64,000 bases of DNA from assembly GCF_030518795.1 (NCBI RefSeq), contig NZ_CP130427.1:186001-250000 (forward strand), given 5' to 3'. The position numbers were made by a program, and so were the translations under genes. Of this stretch, positions 42,774-52,701 are shown in pieces; the stretch's first letter is position 1; each line of letters begins with the position of its first letter. Source of the stretch: Micromonospora sp. NBRC 110009 (lineage in GTDB: Bacteria > Actinomycetota > Actinomycetes > Mycobacteriales > Micromonosporaceae). The notes under the pieces were generated by a model. The model worked only from the letters and a program-made list of their open reading frames with translations, did no database searches and was not told the DNA's origin.

Positions 42774-43280
42774 ATGAGCGTTTCCGAGCACGTCCTCACC
42801 GGCGAGCGGGCCGATCTGCTCGCCAGCCTGCGCCGGCACCGCGGGTTCCTGCGGCAGACGGTCCAGGGCCTGACCGACGAGCAGGCGGCGACCCGCAGCA
42901 CCGTGAGCGAGCTGTGCCTCGGCGGCCTGATCAAGCATGTGGCGACTGTGGAGGAGCGGTGGCTGCGCTTCGCCGTGGGCGGCGCCGAGGCGATGGAGCG
43001 CGAGCCGATCGACTGGGTCGGGCAGTTCCGGATGGGCGACGGCGAGACCCTGGCCGGGCTGCTCGCCGAGTTCGAGCGGGTGGCCGCCGAGACCGACGAG
43101 CTGGTCGCCACGCTCGACCTGGACGCCGCCCAGCCGCTCCCGTCCGCCCCCTGGTTCGAGCCCGGGGCGAGCTGGTCGGTGCGCCAGGTGTTGCTGCACG
43201 TCATCGCCGAGACCGCGCAGCACGCCGGGCACGCCGACATCATCCGCGAGTCGATCGACGGGGCGAAGACGATGGGCTGA
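42774..43280 (+). CDS. DinB-family protein (DUF664)
   Basis: 168 residues, GAAAGGCGG before the ATG. Four-helix bundle with the metal-binding histidines probably in LIKHVATVEERW and in LLHVIAETAQHAGHADIIRE near the C-terminus. The actinobacterial members are often mycothiol-dependent metalloenzymes; here substrate and thiol use are unknown. Confidence 0.87.
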   Translation: MSVSEHVLTGERADLLASLRRHRGFLRQTVQGLTDEQAATRSTVSELCLGGLIKHVATVEERWLRFAVGGAEAMEREPIDWVGQFRMGDGETLAGLLAEFERVAAETDELVATLDLDAAQPLPSAPWFEPGASWSVRQVLLHVIAETAQHAGHADIIRESIDGAKTMG

Positions 43281-43375
43281 CCGCAGGCGGCGTGACGGAT
43301 CTCACCGACGTTTCGGGCGGTCCGGGCAGGTCCCGATGTGACGTCACCAGGGGTGGCGGCGCTGAGGGACACGAG

Positions 43376-44128
43376 ATGAACGCACACCGCATGGACCAGG
43401 AGACCGCCGAGCGCCTGCTCGGCGGTCCCACCGTCGACGCGCAGGACGGTCCGGAGGTGCTCGTCCAACTCCTCGCCGCCGTCCGCGCCGCGCCCCACCC
43501 GCACGAACTCAGCGGGGAGGGGGCCGCCCTGCAGGCGTTCCGGATGGCGCGCGCCGGATCAGTGCCGGCGGCCGCCCGTCCCGAGCGACGGTTGCTGACC
43601 AGCCTGCTCGCCGCGAAACTCGCGCTGGCCGCCCTGCTCGCGGCGGGCACCGGCGGGGTGGCCCTGGCCGCCGTCACCGGGGCGTTGCCGGGCCCGTTCG
43701 GCACCGGCGGGGCGACCACGACGCCGAGCGGCGGCGACGACCGCCCCTCGTCGACCGGTGACCCGGGCGGCTCCCCCACCCCGGCCGCTCCGACGGCCCG
43801 CCCGGGCAGCCTGGCCGCGCTGGCCGAGCTCTGCACCGCCTACCGGGCCCAGCCGGGCGAGGACCGGCGCGGGTCGCTGGAGACTCCGCGCTTCGCCGAC
43901 CTGGTCGCGGCCGCCGGCGGGCGGGAGAAGGTTCCGGGTTACTGCAACCAACTGCTCGACGGGCGGGGCTCGCCGGGCGGCCCGAACCCAGGCCCGACGA
44001 AGCGGCCCCAGACGACCAGAGGACCCGATCGCCCGCCGTCCGCACCTGCCGGCACCGTCGCGCCGACCACCCGTCCGGCCGGTCCCACGGTGAACCGGCC
44101 GGCCACGGTCGGCCCGTCCCCGCGCTGA
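43376..44128 (+). CDS. Single-pass membrane protein with disordered tail, unknown function
   Basis: 250 residues, GAGGGA before the ATG. Residues 1-80 are cytosolic and soluble (ERLLGGPTVDAQDGPEVLVQ), a single membrane helix spans about 83-105 (LAAKLALAALLAAGTGGVALAA), and the rest is Pro/Gly/Thr-rich outside the membrane, except for a short structured stretch with two cysteines (ELCTAYRAQ and GYCNQLLDG). The layout recalls anti-sigma factors, but there is no adjacent sigma gene and no zinc-binding motif, so I do not assign that role. Confidence 0.7.
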   Translation: MNAHRMDQETAERLLGGPTVDAQDGPEVLVQLLAAVRAAPHPHELSGEGAALQAFRMARAGSVPAAARPERRLLTSLLAAKLALAALLAAGTGGVALAAVTGALPGPFGTGGATTTPSGGDDRPSSTGDPGGSPTPAAPTARPGSLAALAELCTAYRAQPGEDRRGSLETPRFADLVAAAGGREKVPGYCNQLLDGRGSPGGPNPGPTKRPQTTRGPDRPPSAPAGTVAPTTRPAGPTVNRPATVGPSPR

Positions 44129-44190
44129 ACCGGCCCGGCGAGTCGCCGGCCGGCACGCGTCCGGGCTCGCCCCGGTCGCCTAACGGGCGA

Positions 44191-44214
44191 GCGGGCGGCT
44201 GTCGCGCCGCCCGC
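44191..44214 (+). terminator. Terminator after the single-pass membrane protein gene
   Basis: GCGGGCGGC (44191-44199), a six-base loop and GCCGCCCGC (44206-44214), 62 bases past the stop. Confidence 0.6.
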
Positions 44215-44298
44215 CGGCCGATGTCGGCACGCCGCGATCCGGGGCCGCGGGCGAACCGGGATCGCGTCGAGCGCAGCTCCGGCCTCGCCGGACGCGCG

Positions 44299-44334
44299 TC
44301 GGCCGTGCCGGCCCGGGCGGGTCGGCACGGCCGA
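44299..44334 (-). terminator. Terminator of the subtilisin-like protease gene
   Basis: Twelve-bp perfect stem (TCGGCCGTGCCG with CGGCACGGCCGA), twelve-base loop, ten bases beyond the protease stop. Confidence 0.78.
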
Positions 44335-44344
44335 GGCGGGACCG

Positions 44345-45562
<1,218 letters not shown>

Positions 45563-45651
45563 GGGGGTTCCTCTCCACGTGCGGTTGGGGCGGTTGGCCC
45601 ACGCCGAGGCTGGCGCAACCGGCAACCCCGGACCAGAGGCCGCAGCCATTC

Positions 45652-45691
45652 GTTATTGGAAATATATAAATTGCTACAAAATGCCGCACAA
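45652..45691 (-). promoter_or_regulatory. AT-rich promoter region of the protease gene (possibly bidirectional)
   Basis: On the minus strand TTGTGC (45691-45686), a 17-base spacer and TATATA (45668-45663) form a near-consensus vegetative promoter, giving a leader of about 95 bases before 45562. On the plus strand TTATTG (45653-45658), 16 bases and TACAAA (45675-45680) could serve the sigma factor gene. The block is about 80% A+T inside a genome above 70% G+C, which makes it stand out. Confidence 0.6.
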
Positions 45692-45852
45692 CGACTGGCC
45701 CGGCGTCGGAAACGCCAGGTCGGACGGGCGGCACGCCGCTCCTGCCGGGTTATCGCGACCGGCCCGCGCGGCGTTTCACCACACCCCTTGGCGGTACGAC
45801 CAGCGCCCGATACCGTCGAGCCAGCCACAGCGGAAGGGCCTCGTTGACCTCG

Positions 45853-46425
45853 ATGGACACACCGGATCCTGACCTGGTACGGCGGGCCGTGGCCGGCGAT
45901 CCCGCCGCCGTCGGCCGGGTACTCACCCAGATCAGGCCGATCGCGGTGCGATACAGCCTCGCCCGCCTGGGGCACGTGGGCGCCGGCGGCGCCACGGCGG
46001 AGGACGTGGCCCAGGAGGTCTGCCTCGCGGTGCTACGCGCGTTGCCCCGCTTCACCGACCAGGGCCGCCCCTTCCTGGCCTTCGTGTACGGCATCGCCGC
46101 CCGCAAGGTGGCCGACGCCTGCCGAGCCGCGCGCCGGGATCTGACCGAGAGCGTGGCCGACCTGCCCGACACCCCCGACCCGGCCCCCGGGCCGGAACCA
46201 CGCGCCCTCACCGCCGATCTGGGCGCCCGCCTCTCCCACCTGCTGGCCCAGTTGCCGGCCACCCACCGGGAGATCCTGGTGCTCCGCCTGGCCGTCGGCA
46301 TGACGGCCGACGAGGTCGGTACGGTGCTCGGCATGACCGGTGGTGCGGTACGCCTGGCGCAGCACCGCGCGTTGACCCGGCTGCGCTCCCTGGCCGGTGA
46401 CTCGCTGACGGGGGTGTTCCAGTGA
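45853..46425 (+). CDS. ECF sigma factor (SigD/ShbA-like)
   Basis: 190 residues from ATG at 45853; a TTG at 45844, with AAGGG five bases upstream, would add three residues and is equally possible. Region 2: GGATAEDVAQEVCLAVLRALPRF and GRPFLAFVYGIAARKVADA; region 4: LAQLPATHREILVLRLAVGMTADEVGTVLGMTGGAVRLAQHRAL. The region 2 sequence closely follows the actinobacterial SigD/ShbA group. It directs RNA polymerase to a dedicated promoter set and is controlled by the membrane anti-sigma factor encoded next (GTGA overlap). Confidence 0.88.
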   Translation: MDTPDPDLVRRAVAGDPAAVGRVLTQIRPIAVRYSLARLGHVGAGGATAEDVAQEVCLAVLRALPRFTDQGRPFLAFVYGIAARKVADACRAARRDLTESVADLPDTPDPAPGPEPRALTADLGARLSHLLAQLPATHREILVLRLAVGMTADEVGTVLGMTGGAVRLAQHRALTRLRSLAGDSLTGVFQ

Positions 46426-47600
46426 ACGACGACGGCGCCGCGCCCCCGCCCGAGGACCCGGTGCTGCGGGACGACGAACTGCTCGACGCGCTGCGTCATG
46501 GCACGCCGCCGCCGGCCGATGACCCGGTGGCCACCCTCCTGGCCGGCTGGCACGCCGCGATCGAGCGGCGTGCCGCCCGGTTTGAGGCCACCTCGTGGCC
46601 GACCGCCGACGGGCGACGGACGAGCGACCTCGCGGCCCCGCTGCCGGACCCCGATCCGACGGCCCTCCACTCCGCAGCGCGGGACGCCGACGCCGCTCCC
46701 CCGCCGCAGGGCGGGTCGCCCACCGCGACGGTCCGGTCACGGCCGACCCGGCAGGGCGCCGGGCGTACGCCGCGCCGGCGGGGACGGGTGCTGGCCGGGG
46801 CGGCCCTGACCCTGGTGACGCTGACCGCCGGCGTCTGGCTGGGCGCCGCCCGGGCCGAGCCCGACGAGTTGCTCTGGCCGGTCACCGAGCTGGTCTGGAC
46901 CGAGCGGGCCCAATCGCTGGTCGCCGAGCGCGAGATCGACCGGCTGCTGGACCAGGCCCGCCGCGACCTGGGCGCCGGCCGGTACGCCGAGGCCCGCGCC
47001 GACCTGGAACGAGCCGGTGCCCTCCTCGCCGACCTGGGCGACGACCAGCGGGCCGCCCGGCTCCGATCCGGCATCGAAGACCTGTGGCAGCGGCTGCCGG
47101 CACCGGACGCGCCGGTGAGCCAGGCGCCGCCGCCCGAGCCCGGCGCCCCGGTGGCCTCGCCGTCGCCCGGCCCCGATCAGGCCGAGGAAGGGGCCGCCCC
47201 GCCGTCCGGCGTCGAAACCGCCCCGGCGGCCGCGGAGCCGACCCGCCCCGGGTCGCCCCTGCGACCCGACCTGCCGGACCGCACCGAGCCGACCTCACCC
47301 GGGACAGCCCCGGCCAGGACCGCGCCCACCGGCGAGCGGCCTGGTCATACCGCCCCGACAGCGGTCCGACCGGCCCCGGCGGCCCCCCGACGTGCCCCGA
47401 GGACGGCGGGGGCCGACGCGCCGGGTGGGCCGACGACGGCGGGGGCCGACGCGCCGGGTGGGCCGGCACGCAGCGGCGCCGGCGACGGCCGCTCGGCCGC
47501 CGACGAGCCCCCGGACCGCCCGGACACCGTCCGCTCCCGGACCCGCCCGGCCACCGTCGCGCCACCGGCGGACCCGGGACAGCCGTCCACGGCGCCGTAG
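46422..47600 (+). CDS. rsdA: Membrane anti-sigma factor (RsdA-like)
   Basis: 392 residues, start overlapping the sigma gene stop. The cytosolic N-terminus has DELLDALRHGTPPPADDPVATLLAGW, resembling the sigma-binding segment of M. tuberculosis RsdA. One membrane helix is at about residues 122-144 (VLAGAALTLVTLTAGVWLGA), then a short helical external domain (DRLLDQARRDLGAGRYAEARADLERA) and about 170 residues of Pro/Ala/Thr-rich linker. The tail includes a ten-residue tandem repeat TAGADAPGGP (near 47400-47461). It should hold the sigma factor until proteolysis releases it. Confidence 0.85.
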   Translation: MNDDGAAPPPEDPVLRDDELLDALRHGTPPPADDPVATLLAGWHAAIERRAARFEATSWPTADGRRTSDLAAPLPDPDPTALHSAARDADAAPPPQGGSPTATVRSRPTRQGAGRTPRRRGRVLAGAALTLVTLTAGVWLGAARAEPDELLWPVTELVWTERAQSLVAEREIDRLLDQARRDLGAGRYAEARADLERAGALLADLGDDQRAARLRSGIEDLWQRLPAPDAPVSQAPPPEPGAPVASPSPGPDQAEEGAAPPSGVETAPAAAEPTRPGSPLRPDLPDRTEPTSPGTAPARTAPTGERPGHTAPTAVRPAPAAPRRAPRTAGADAPGGPTTAGADAPGGPARSGAGDGRSAADEPPDRPDTVRSRTRPATVAPPADPGQPSTAP

Positions 47601-47669
47601 GGCCGGCAGCGCGAGCCGGCGGGCGGCTCGCCCGGTGGCCGGCGGCAGGCCGGCTGGTAGCTTGCCCCG

Positions 47670-48365
47670 GTGACTCCGCGGCGCCGACCAGTGGCGATCC
47701 TCTTCCGCCTGGCCATCGTGGTGAGCGTGGTGGCCGGCATCGTGCTGACCGCGCTCGGCCCGGCCACGGTGACCGGGCTGCTGCCCTACTTCACCATCCA
47801 GAGCAACCTGGCGGTCGGTGTCTTCGCCGGGTACGCCGCCTGGCGTGCCTGGCAGGACCGTCCCGAGCCGCCGTCCGCGCTCAAGGGCGCCGTCACCCTC
47901 TACATCACCATCACCGGCACGGTCTACCACCTGGTGCTGGCCAACCCGGCCAGCCCGTTCGCGATGGTCCAGCCGGACCGGGAACCCGGCGAGTGGTGGG
48001 GCAACCAGTGCCTGCACACCATCGTGCCGCTGCTCGCGATCGCCGACTGGGCGCTGTTCGACCGGCGCGGCCGGCTCCGGCCCCGGTACGCGGCCTGGTG
48101 GCTGGCGTTCCCGGTGGCGTACCTCGGGTTCGCCCTGGTCCGCGGCCTGGTCGTGCACCGCTACCCGTACCCGTTCATCGACGCCGGGCAGCTCGGCTAC
48201 GCCGGGGTCGGGCTCAGCTCGCTCTTCTTCGCGGTCGCGTTCTGGCTGCTCGGCCTCCTCTTCGTCGGGATCGACCGGGGCCTGGCCCGCCGGACCCGGT
48301 CCGTCCCGGCACCCACCGCCGATCCGCCCGCCGCGCCGGCGGAGACCACGGCCGGGCCCCGGTGA
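47670..48365 (+). CDS. Pr6Pr-family membrane protein
   Basis: 231 residues, about six membrane helices. FTIQSNLAVGVFAGYAAW, LYITITGTVYHLVLA and WWGNQCLHTIVPLLAIADW are the conserved patches of the Pr6Pr (FAR-17a/AIG1-like) group in actinobacteria, function unknown. The GTG at 47670 follows TAGCTT (47658-47663) by six bases, so the transcript is probably leaderless. Confidence 0.86.
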   Translation: MTPRRRPVAILFRLAIVVSVVAGIVLTALGPATVTGLLPYFTIQSNLAVGVFAGYAAWRAWQDRPEPPSALKGAVTLYITITGTVYHLVLANPASPFAMVQPDREPGEWWGNQCLHTIVPLLAIADWALFDRRGRLRPRYAAWWLAFPVAYLGFALVRGLVVHRYPYPFIDAGQLGYAGVGLSSLFFAVAFWLLGLLFVGIDRGLARRTRSVPAPTADPPAAPAETTAGPR

Positions 48366-48387
48366 GCGACGGGGCTCGCGGCGGCGG

Positions 48388-50487
48388 TCAGCGGGCTGTC
48401 CGGGGCGGCTGAGCCGGCTCCGTGCCGGGGGCCGACCGGCGCGGGTGCCGGTGGGCGGCCTGCTCCCGGCCGTAGGCGTCGGCGTGACCCCAGCGGCCGG
48501 GCACGTCCAGCAGCTCGATCCGGCCGTATCCCGGCGGGACGGCCGGGTCCGCCACCAGGTTGTCGCCGCACGGGCGCAGCCCGAGCATGGTGGCGAGCAG
48601 CATGAGCAGCCCGCCGGAGGCCCACGCCTGGGGCCGGCCGGCGGCCGGGAGCTGGACCGGGTACTTGGTCACCTCGCGGGGATAGCCGGCGATCACCTCG
48701 GGCACCGAGCCGCCGAGGGTCTCCACCACGGCGAAGATGCCGGCCGCGATCGCCGCCGCCTGGGTGTCGTACCCGTAGCGGCGCAGGCCCGCCGCGATCA
48801 GCGAGTTGTCCGACGGCCAGACCGAGCCGAGGTGGGCGCCGACCGGGTTGTACGGGCGCTGCCCGGCGGCGTACGTGCGCACTCCCCAGCCGGAGAAGAG
48901 TTCCGGCCCGCACAGGTGCGCGGCGAGGGACTCGGCCCGCTCCGGCTCGACGATGCCGGTGAAGAGCAGGTGGCCGAGGCTTGAGGTGAGCGCGTCGACC
49001 GGTTCCCCCTCCGGGGTCAGCGCGAACGCGTAGTAGCCGCGGTCCGGCAGCCAGAAGTCCCGGTTGAACCGCTCACGCAGGCGCGCCGCGTCGGCCTCCA
49101 GCCGGTCGGCGTACGCGGGGTCGCCCCAGACCTCCCGGGCCAGCCGGGCGCCCCGGAGCTTCGCGTCGTACGCGTACCCCTGGAGTTCGCAGGTGGCCCG
49201 GGGGAAGGCGGGCTGGCGGCCGTGCCGGTCCACGACGGCGTCCGGCGAGTTGCGCCAGGTCTGGTTGGCCACCCCGTTGACGGTGTTGCGCGGCTGGTAG
49301 CGCAGGTAGCCGTCGCCGCACAGGTTGCCGTAGGTGTCCATCCAGTCCAGCGCCATCCGGGCCGGGTGGTGCAGCTGCCGCACCAGGTCGGTGTCGCCGG
49401 TCCAGCGCTCGTACTCGTCGAGCAGCACCACGAACAGCGGGGTGGTGTCGGCCGCGCCGTAGTAGAGCGCGGTGGGCTGCTCGCCGAACGCCGCCGCCTC
49501 GCCGTAGCGCAGCTCGGCGAGGATCTTCCCGGGCTCCTCGTCGTGATAGTCGTCAAGCTGTCCGCCTTGGAGCAGGGCGAGCAGGTGCAGCGTCGCCGGG
49601 GTCAGCTCGGGGGTGAACGGCAGGGTCTGCAGGCAGGTGATCATGGAGTCCCGGCCGTAGAGCGTCATCGCCCAGGGGAGGCCGCCCACCGGTACCCGTT
49701 CGCGGTACGACAGTGGCATGTACCGCAGCGCGGCCAGGTCGGTCAGCGCCTGCGTGTACGCCGACTCCAGGGATTCGCGGTCGGCGAGGAGCTGCGGGGC
49801 GTGGTCGAACCATCGGGCGAGGTCCTCGCGCATGTTCAGCTGGACGTACCGCCGGTGGGCTTCCAGGCTGGACCGCAGGTCCTGGCCGCGGGCGCCGTGG
49901 ATGATCATGACGACGTGCAGGTCCGCGTGCCACTCGCCGTTCGGCGCGACCCGGATCCGGAAGGTCATCCCGTGCTGGTCCACCTCCACCGGTTCGGTGC
50001 TGGTGACCCGGGTCTCCCGGACGAACCGTTCCCGTCGGTAGCACAGCCGCAGCTCGCGGTGGGCCGAGTCGGCGCTGACCGTCGGCCGGCGCGGCCCGGG
50101 GCGGCGGATCTCGGAGGTGTCCGCGAAGTCGCTGCCGATCTCCATACGGAGCGTGAACTCGGCCGGCTCCGCCGAGTGGTTGAGCACGATGAGCCGCTCG
50201 TTGAAGCTGTCGTCGATGGAGCGGTGCCGGATCACCGACACGTCGGCGTCGACGTAGTGGCTGGCGGTGCCGGGGACCAGCACGAACCGGGTCTCGAAGG
50301 AGGCCAGTTCGTCCCGGGACAGCGTGTGCATCCGCTGCCCGTCGAGGGTGAGCACCCAGCGGGACAAGAAGCGGGTGTCGAACGAGATGAGGCCGATCGG
50401 GGCGTACGGGTTGACCTCCATGTCGCCCTGCGCGTCGCTCATGGCGAAGGAGTTGCCGGCGACGACGTGGAACAGCTCCTGCTTCAT
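48388..50487 (-). CDS. Glycogen debranching-like amylo-alpha-1,6-glucosidase
   Basis: 699 residues. An N-terminal beta-sandwich (GDE_N-like; NPYAPIGLISFDTRFLSRW) is followed by an (alpha/alpha)6 barrel with GLPWAMTLYGRDSMITCLQ, YYGAADTTPLFV, CELQGYAYDAKLRGARLA and GWGVRTYAAGQRPYNPVGAHLGSVWPSDNSLIA. These match the MGH/amylo-1,6-glucosidase group common in actinobacteria and cyanobacteria. It probably trims branched glucans or glucosides in the cytoplasm; substrate not proven. Its start overlaps the upstream SCP2-like gene by four bases. Confidence 0.9.
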   Translation of the reverse strand: MKQELFHVVAGNSFAMSDAQGDMEVNPYAPIGLISFDTRFLSRWVLTLDGQRMHTLSRDELASFETRFVLVPGTASHYVDADVSVIRHRSIDDSFNERLIVLNHSAEPAEFTLRMEIGSDFADTSEIRRPGPRRPTVSADSAHRELRLCYRRERFVRETRVTSTEPVEVDQHGMTFRIRVAPNGEWHADLHVVMIIHGARGQDLRSSLEAHRRYVQLNMREDLARWFDHAPQLLADRESLESAYTQALTDLAALRYMPLSYRERVPVGGLPWAMTLYGRDSMITCLQTLPFTPELTPATLHLLALLQGGQLDDYHDEEPGKILAELRYGEAAAFGEQPTALYYGAADTTPLFVVLLDEYERWTGDTDLVRQLHHPARMALDWMDTYGNLCGDGYLRYQPRNTVNGVANQTWRNSPDAVVDRHGRQPAFPRATCELQGYAYDAKLRGARLAREVWGDPAYADRLEADAARLRERFNRDFWLPDRGYYAFALTPEGEPVDALTSSLGHLLFTGIVEPERAESLAAHLCGPELFSGWGVRTYAAGQRPYNPVGAHLGSVWPSDNSLIAAGLRRYGYDTQAAAIAAGIFAVVETLGGSVPEVIAGYPREVTKYPVQLPAAGRPQAWASGGLLMLLATMLGLRPCGDNLVADPAVPPGYGRIELLDVPGRWGHADAYGREQAAHRHPRRSAPGTEPAQPPRTAR

Positions 50488-50858
50488 CGGCCGCCCCCGC
50501 CGCAGCCCGCCGCGCGGGGATCGCGGGCCCCGGACGGGCCCGGGAACAGCCGGCGCAGCGTCAGCAGCAGCCGCAGGTTGCCCTGCACCGTGAGGTCGTT
50601 GCGCAGCAGCGCCGCCGCCGGGTGCAGCCGGCCCTCGGCCATCCGGTCGAAGACCTCCCGGTCGGCCCGGACCACCAGTTCGGCATCCTCGGCGGAGCGG
50701 GTCACCCGGACGTCCTGGTGCTCGATGGTCAGATACCAGTGTTCGGTCTGCCCACCGTCGCGCAGGTCGAGCCGGAGGCTGCCGGCCGTGCTCGCCGGCA
50801 GGTCAGGGTGCCGGCCGGCCACCCGCCGCTCCAGGTGCTGCACCGCCGCGCTGGCCAT
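50484..50858 (-). CDS. SCP2 sterol-binding-like domain protein
   Basis: 124 residues from ATG at 50858 (GGGGGGAA upstream). LRLDLRDGGQTEHWYLTIEHQDVRVTRS followed by AELVVRADREVFDRMAEGRLHPAAALL and LTVQGNLRLLLTLRRLFPG matches the single-domain SCP2-like fold, which binds hydrophobic ligands. The ligand is unknown. Coupled to the debranching-like enzyme. Confidence 0.83.
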   Translation of the reverse strand: MASAAVQHLERRVAGRHPDLPASTAGSLRLDLRDGGQTEHWYLTIEHQDVRVTRSAEDAELVVRADREVFDRMAEGRLHPAAALLRNDLTVQGNLRLLLTLRRLFPGPSGARDPRAAGCGGGGR

Positions 50859-50980
50859 CGGTTCCCCCCGTCTCCGGTCGTCCCCGCAGGATCCCCGCCA
50901 CGAAGGTGAGTCCAACTCACCCGATCCGGGTGAGCGGCGAGGCACGCCGCTCGCCCACGCCGCGCCGGCCCGGGCGGCGG

Positions 50981-51490
50981 TCAACCCCGCTGGATGAGCC
51001 CGCGCACGTAGGCGGCCTGCCCGGCGTGCTGGAGGTCGTCCGCCAACAGGCTGATCAGCCGCACGCCGAGGGTGACCGGCGGGTCCCAGTTCGGGTCGAC
51101 CACCCGGTCGAGGTCGGCCGGGCGCAGTCCGCGCAGGTACGCCAGCGTCCGGTCCACCACCGCCCGGTGGTAGTCGACGAGCACCCGCCCGTCCTCCGGC
51201 CGGACGGCGGCGATCTGTTCGGAACCGTGCCCGAAGCCGGTGTCGTCCGGGTCGGCGGTCAGCCCGCACCGGCCCGCCCAGTCGCCGCCGACCCAGAGCT
51301 GCTTCTCCCCCAGCACGTCGGCCACCCCGTGGTCCTGGATCCGGGTCAGGTGCCAGACCAGCCAGCCCACCGGGTTCGCCCCGGCCGCCGGCGCCTGCCG
51401 GAGCTGCTCCGGGCTCAGCCCCTCGACCGCCGACTCCACCAGTTCGGGCAGCCGGCCGTACGCCTCAATCAACAGGTCGTTCACGTCCAC
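50981..51490 (-). CDS. DinB-family protein (DUF664, mycothiol-associated type)
   Basis: 169 residues from GTG at 51490 with GGAGGAG about eight bases upstream. PVGWLVWHLTRIQDHGVADV and LISLLADDLQHAGQAAYVRGL carry the three metal-binding histidines of the four-helix DinB bundle. ELPELVESAVEGLSPEQLRQ-type starts are usual in actinobacterial DUF664 members. Probable metal-dependent S-transferase-like enzyme, substrate unknown. Confidence 0.87.
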   Translation of the reverse strand: MDVNDLLIEAYGRLPELVESAVEGLSPEQLRQAPAAGANPVGWLVWHLTRIQDHGVADVLGEKQLWVGGDWAGRCGLTADPDDTGFGHGSEQIAAVRPEDGRVLVDYHRAVVDRTLAYLRGLRPADLDRVVDPNWDPPVTLGVRLISLLADDLQHAGQAAYVRGLIQRG

Positions 51491-51573
51491 GGGACCACGC
51501 TCCTCCACGGGTTGGTGCCACCCTGCGCAGTACCGCCCACCGGGCCGGACAAACCTCACCTTAGGCTGATCAT

Positions 51574-52089
51574 GTGGTCGCGGCGCTGGAGCTGTACCTG
51601 GACACCGATGCCACCCGGCGGATCCGGGTGCTCTGGGACGCGTTGGAGTCCGAGGGCGTACAAAGCATGAAGTCGCTGCTGGAGCAGCGGCACCGCCCGC
51701 ACGTCTCGCTCGCGGTGGCCGCCCGCTTCGATCCGGAACGGGTCGCCGAGGCGCTCACCGGGATGGTGGTCGCGGCCCCGCTGCGGCTGGAGTTCCAGCA
51801 TGCCGGCCAGTTCGTCGGGCGGGTGCTCTGGCTCGGACCGTCGCCCACGACCGAGCTGCTGGCCCACCACGCCCAGGTGCACCACCGGCTGGCCCGGGCC
51901 GGCATCGACCTGGTCGAGCACTACCAGCCGGGGCGCTGGGTGCCGCACTGCACGCTCTCCATGCGGGTGCCGAACGCGCTGATGGCCGCGGCGGTGCGCC
52001 GCTGCCTGGAGGTGCTGCCGCTGACCGCCACCGTGGTCGGCGCCGCCATCACCGACCACGCCCGGGGCATCTCCCACCCGCTCCCCTGA
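51574..52089 (+). CDS. 2H phosphoesterase, 2'-5' RNA ligase-like
   Basis: 171 residues. The two H-x-[ST] motifs of the superfamily are HVSL (in RHRPHVSLAV, near residue 43) and HCTLS (in WVPHCTLSMRV, near residue 126), separated by the usual distance. It should open or form 2',3'/2',5' phosphodiesters in RNA or nucleotides. TAGGCT (51562-51567) is six bases before the GTG, so it is likely leaderless. Confidence 0.87.
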   Translation: MVAALELYLDTDATRRIRVLWDALESEGVQSMKSLLEQRHRPHVSLAVAARFDPERVAEALTGMVVAAPLRLEFQHAGQFVGRVLWLGPSPTTELLAHHAQVHHRLARAGIDLVEHYQPGRWVPHCTLSMRVPNALMAAAVRRCLEVLPLTATVVGAAITDHARGISHPLP

Positions 52090-52344
52090 GCCGCCGCGTG
52101 TCGCAGCGCCGGACCGCGCTCCGCCGGGGCCGGCGCACTGCTCTCGTCGCCCTTCCGAGTTGAGGTCGTAGACGACTCGGCGGCCCGCCCGCCGGTCGCG
52201 GCGCGCCGGCCGAGCACGGCCCCGCGGGCCCGCCGTGAGTCACCTGCGACATCAGCTCGACAGGCGGTCCGCACCCTCGCCAGCGGCAGATCCGGCCCCG
52301 AAAACGGCCAGGCCACGTCCACCGGTCCGCCACCGCCGTTTCCG

Positions 52345-52381
52345 TTGACAGCGCCATCGGAAAGTCTAAACTTACCGTTCG
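52345..52381 (+). promoter_or_regulatory. Near-consensus promoter of the arsR-like gene, leaderless
   Basis: TTGACA (52345-52350), 16-base spacer and TAAACT (52367-52372); the GTG at 52381 is eight bases further. A perfect -35 box is rare in this window. Confidence 0.78.
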
Positions 52382-52701
52382 TGGCCACTTACCAAGGACG
52401 GATGCTCGACGCGCTGGGCGACCCGACCCGCCGCGCGGTCTTCGAGCTCCTCGCCGGCGGGCCACGCTCCGTCGCCGAGATCGCGGCCGACCTGCCGGTC
52501 AGCCGCCCCGCGGTCTCCCAGCACCTCAAGGTGCTCAAGGACGCCGCCCTGGTCTCCTCGACGGCCGTCGGCACCCGCCGCGTCTACGCGCTGGACCCAC
52601 AGGGCCTGGCGGCCGTGCGCGGCTACTTCGACCAGTTCTGGCAGCAGGCCCTGGCGGCGTTCGCGGACGCCGTCGACAACCCTCCTGAGGAGGCCCCGTG
52701 A
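52381..52701 (+). CDS. ArsR-family transcriptional regulator
   Basis: 106 residues from GTG at 52381; an upstream in-frame TTG is itself the -35 box and is rejected. Winged helix: MLDALGDPTRRAVFELLAGG, SVAEIAADLPVSRPAVSQHLKVLKDAALV. No metal-binding cysteines are present. It is coupled by GTGA to an SRPBCC gene, the usual partner of this ArsR subgroup, and probably represses its own operon. Confidence 0.92.
   Translation: MATYQGRMLDALGDPTRRAVFELLAGGPRSVAEIAADLPVSRPAVSQHLKVLKDAALVSSTAVGTRRVYALDPQGLAAVRGYFDQFWQQALAAFADAVDNPPEEAP

Noticed and set aside
43376..44128. Anti-sigma factor
   Set aside because: The layout is similar, but there is no adjacent sigma gene and no HxxxCxxC zinc motif.
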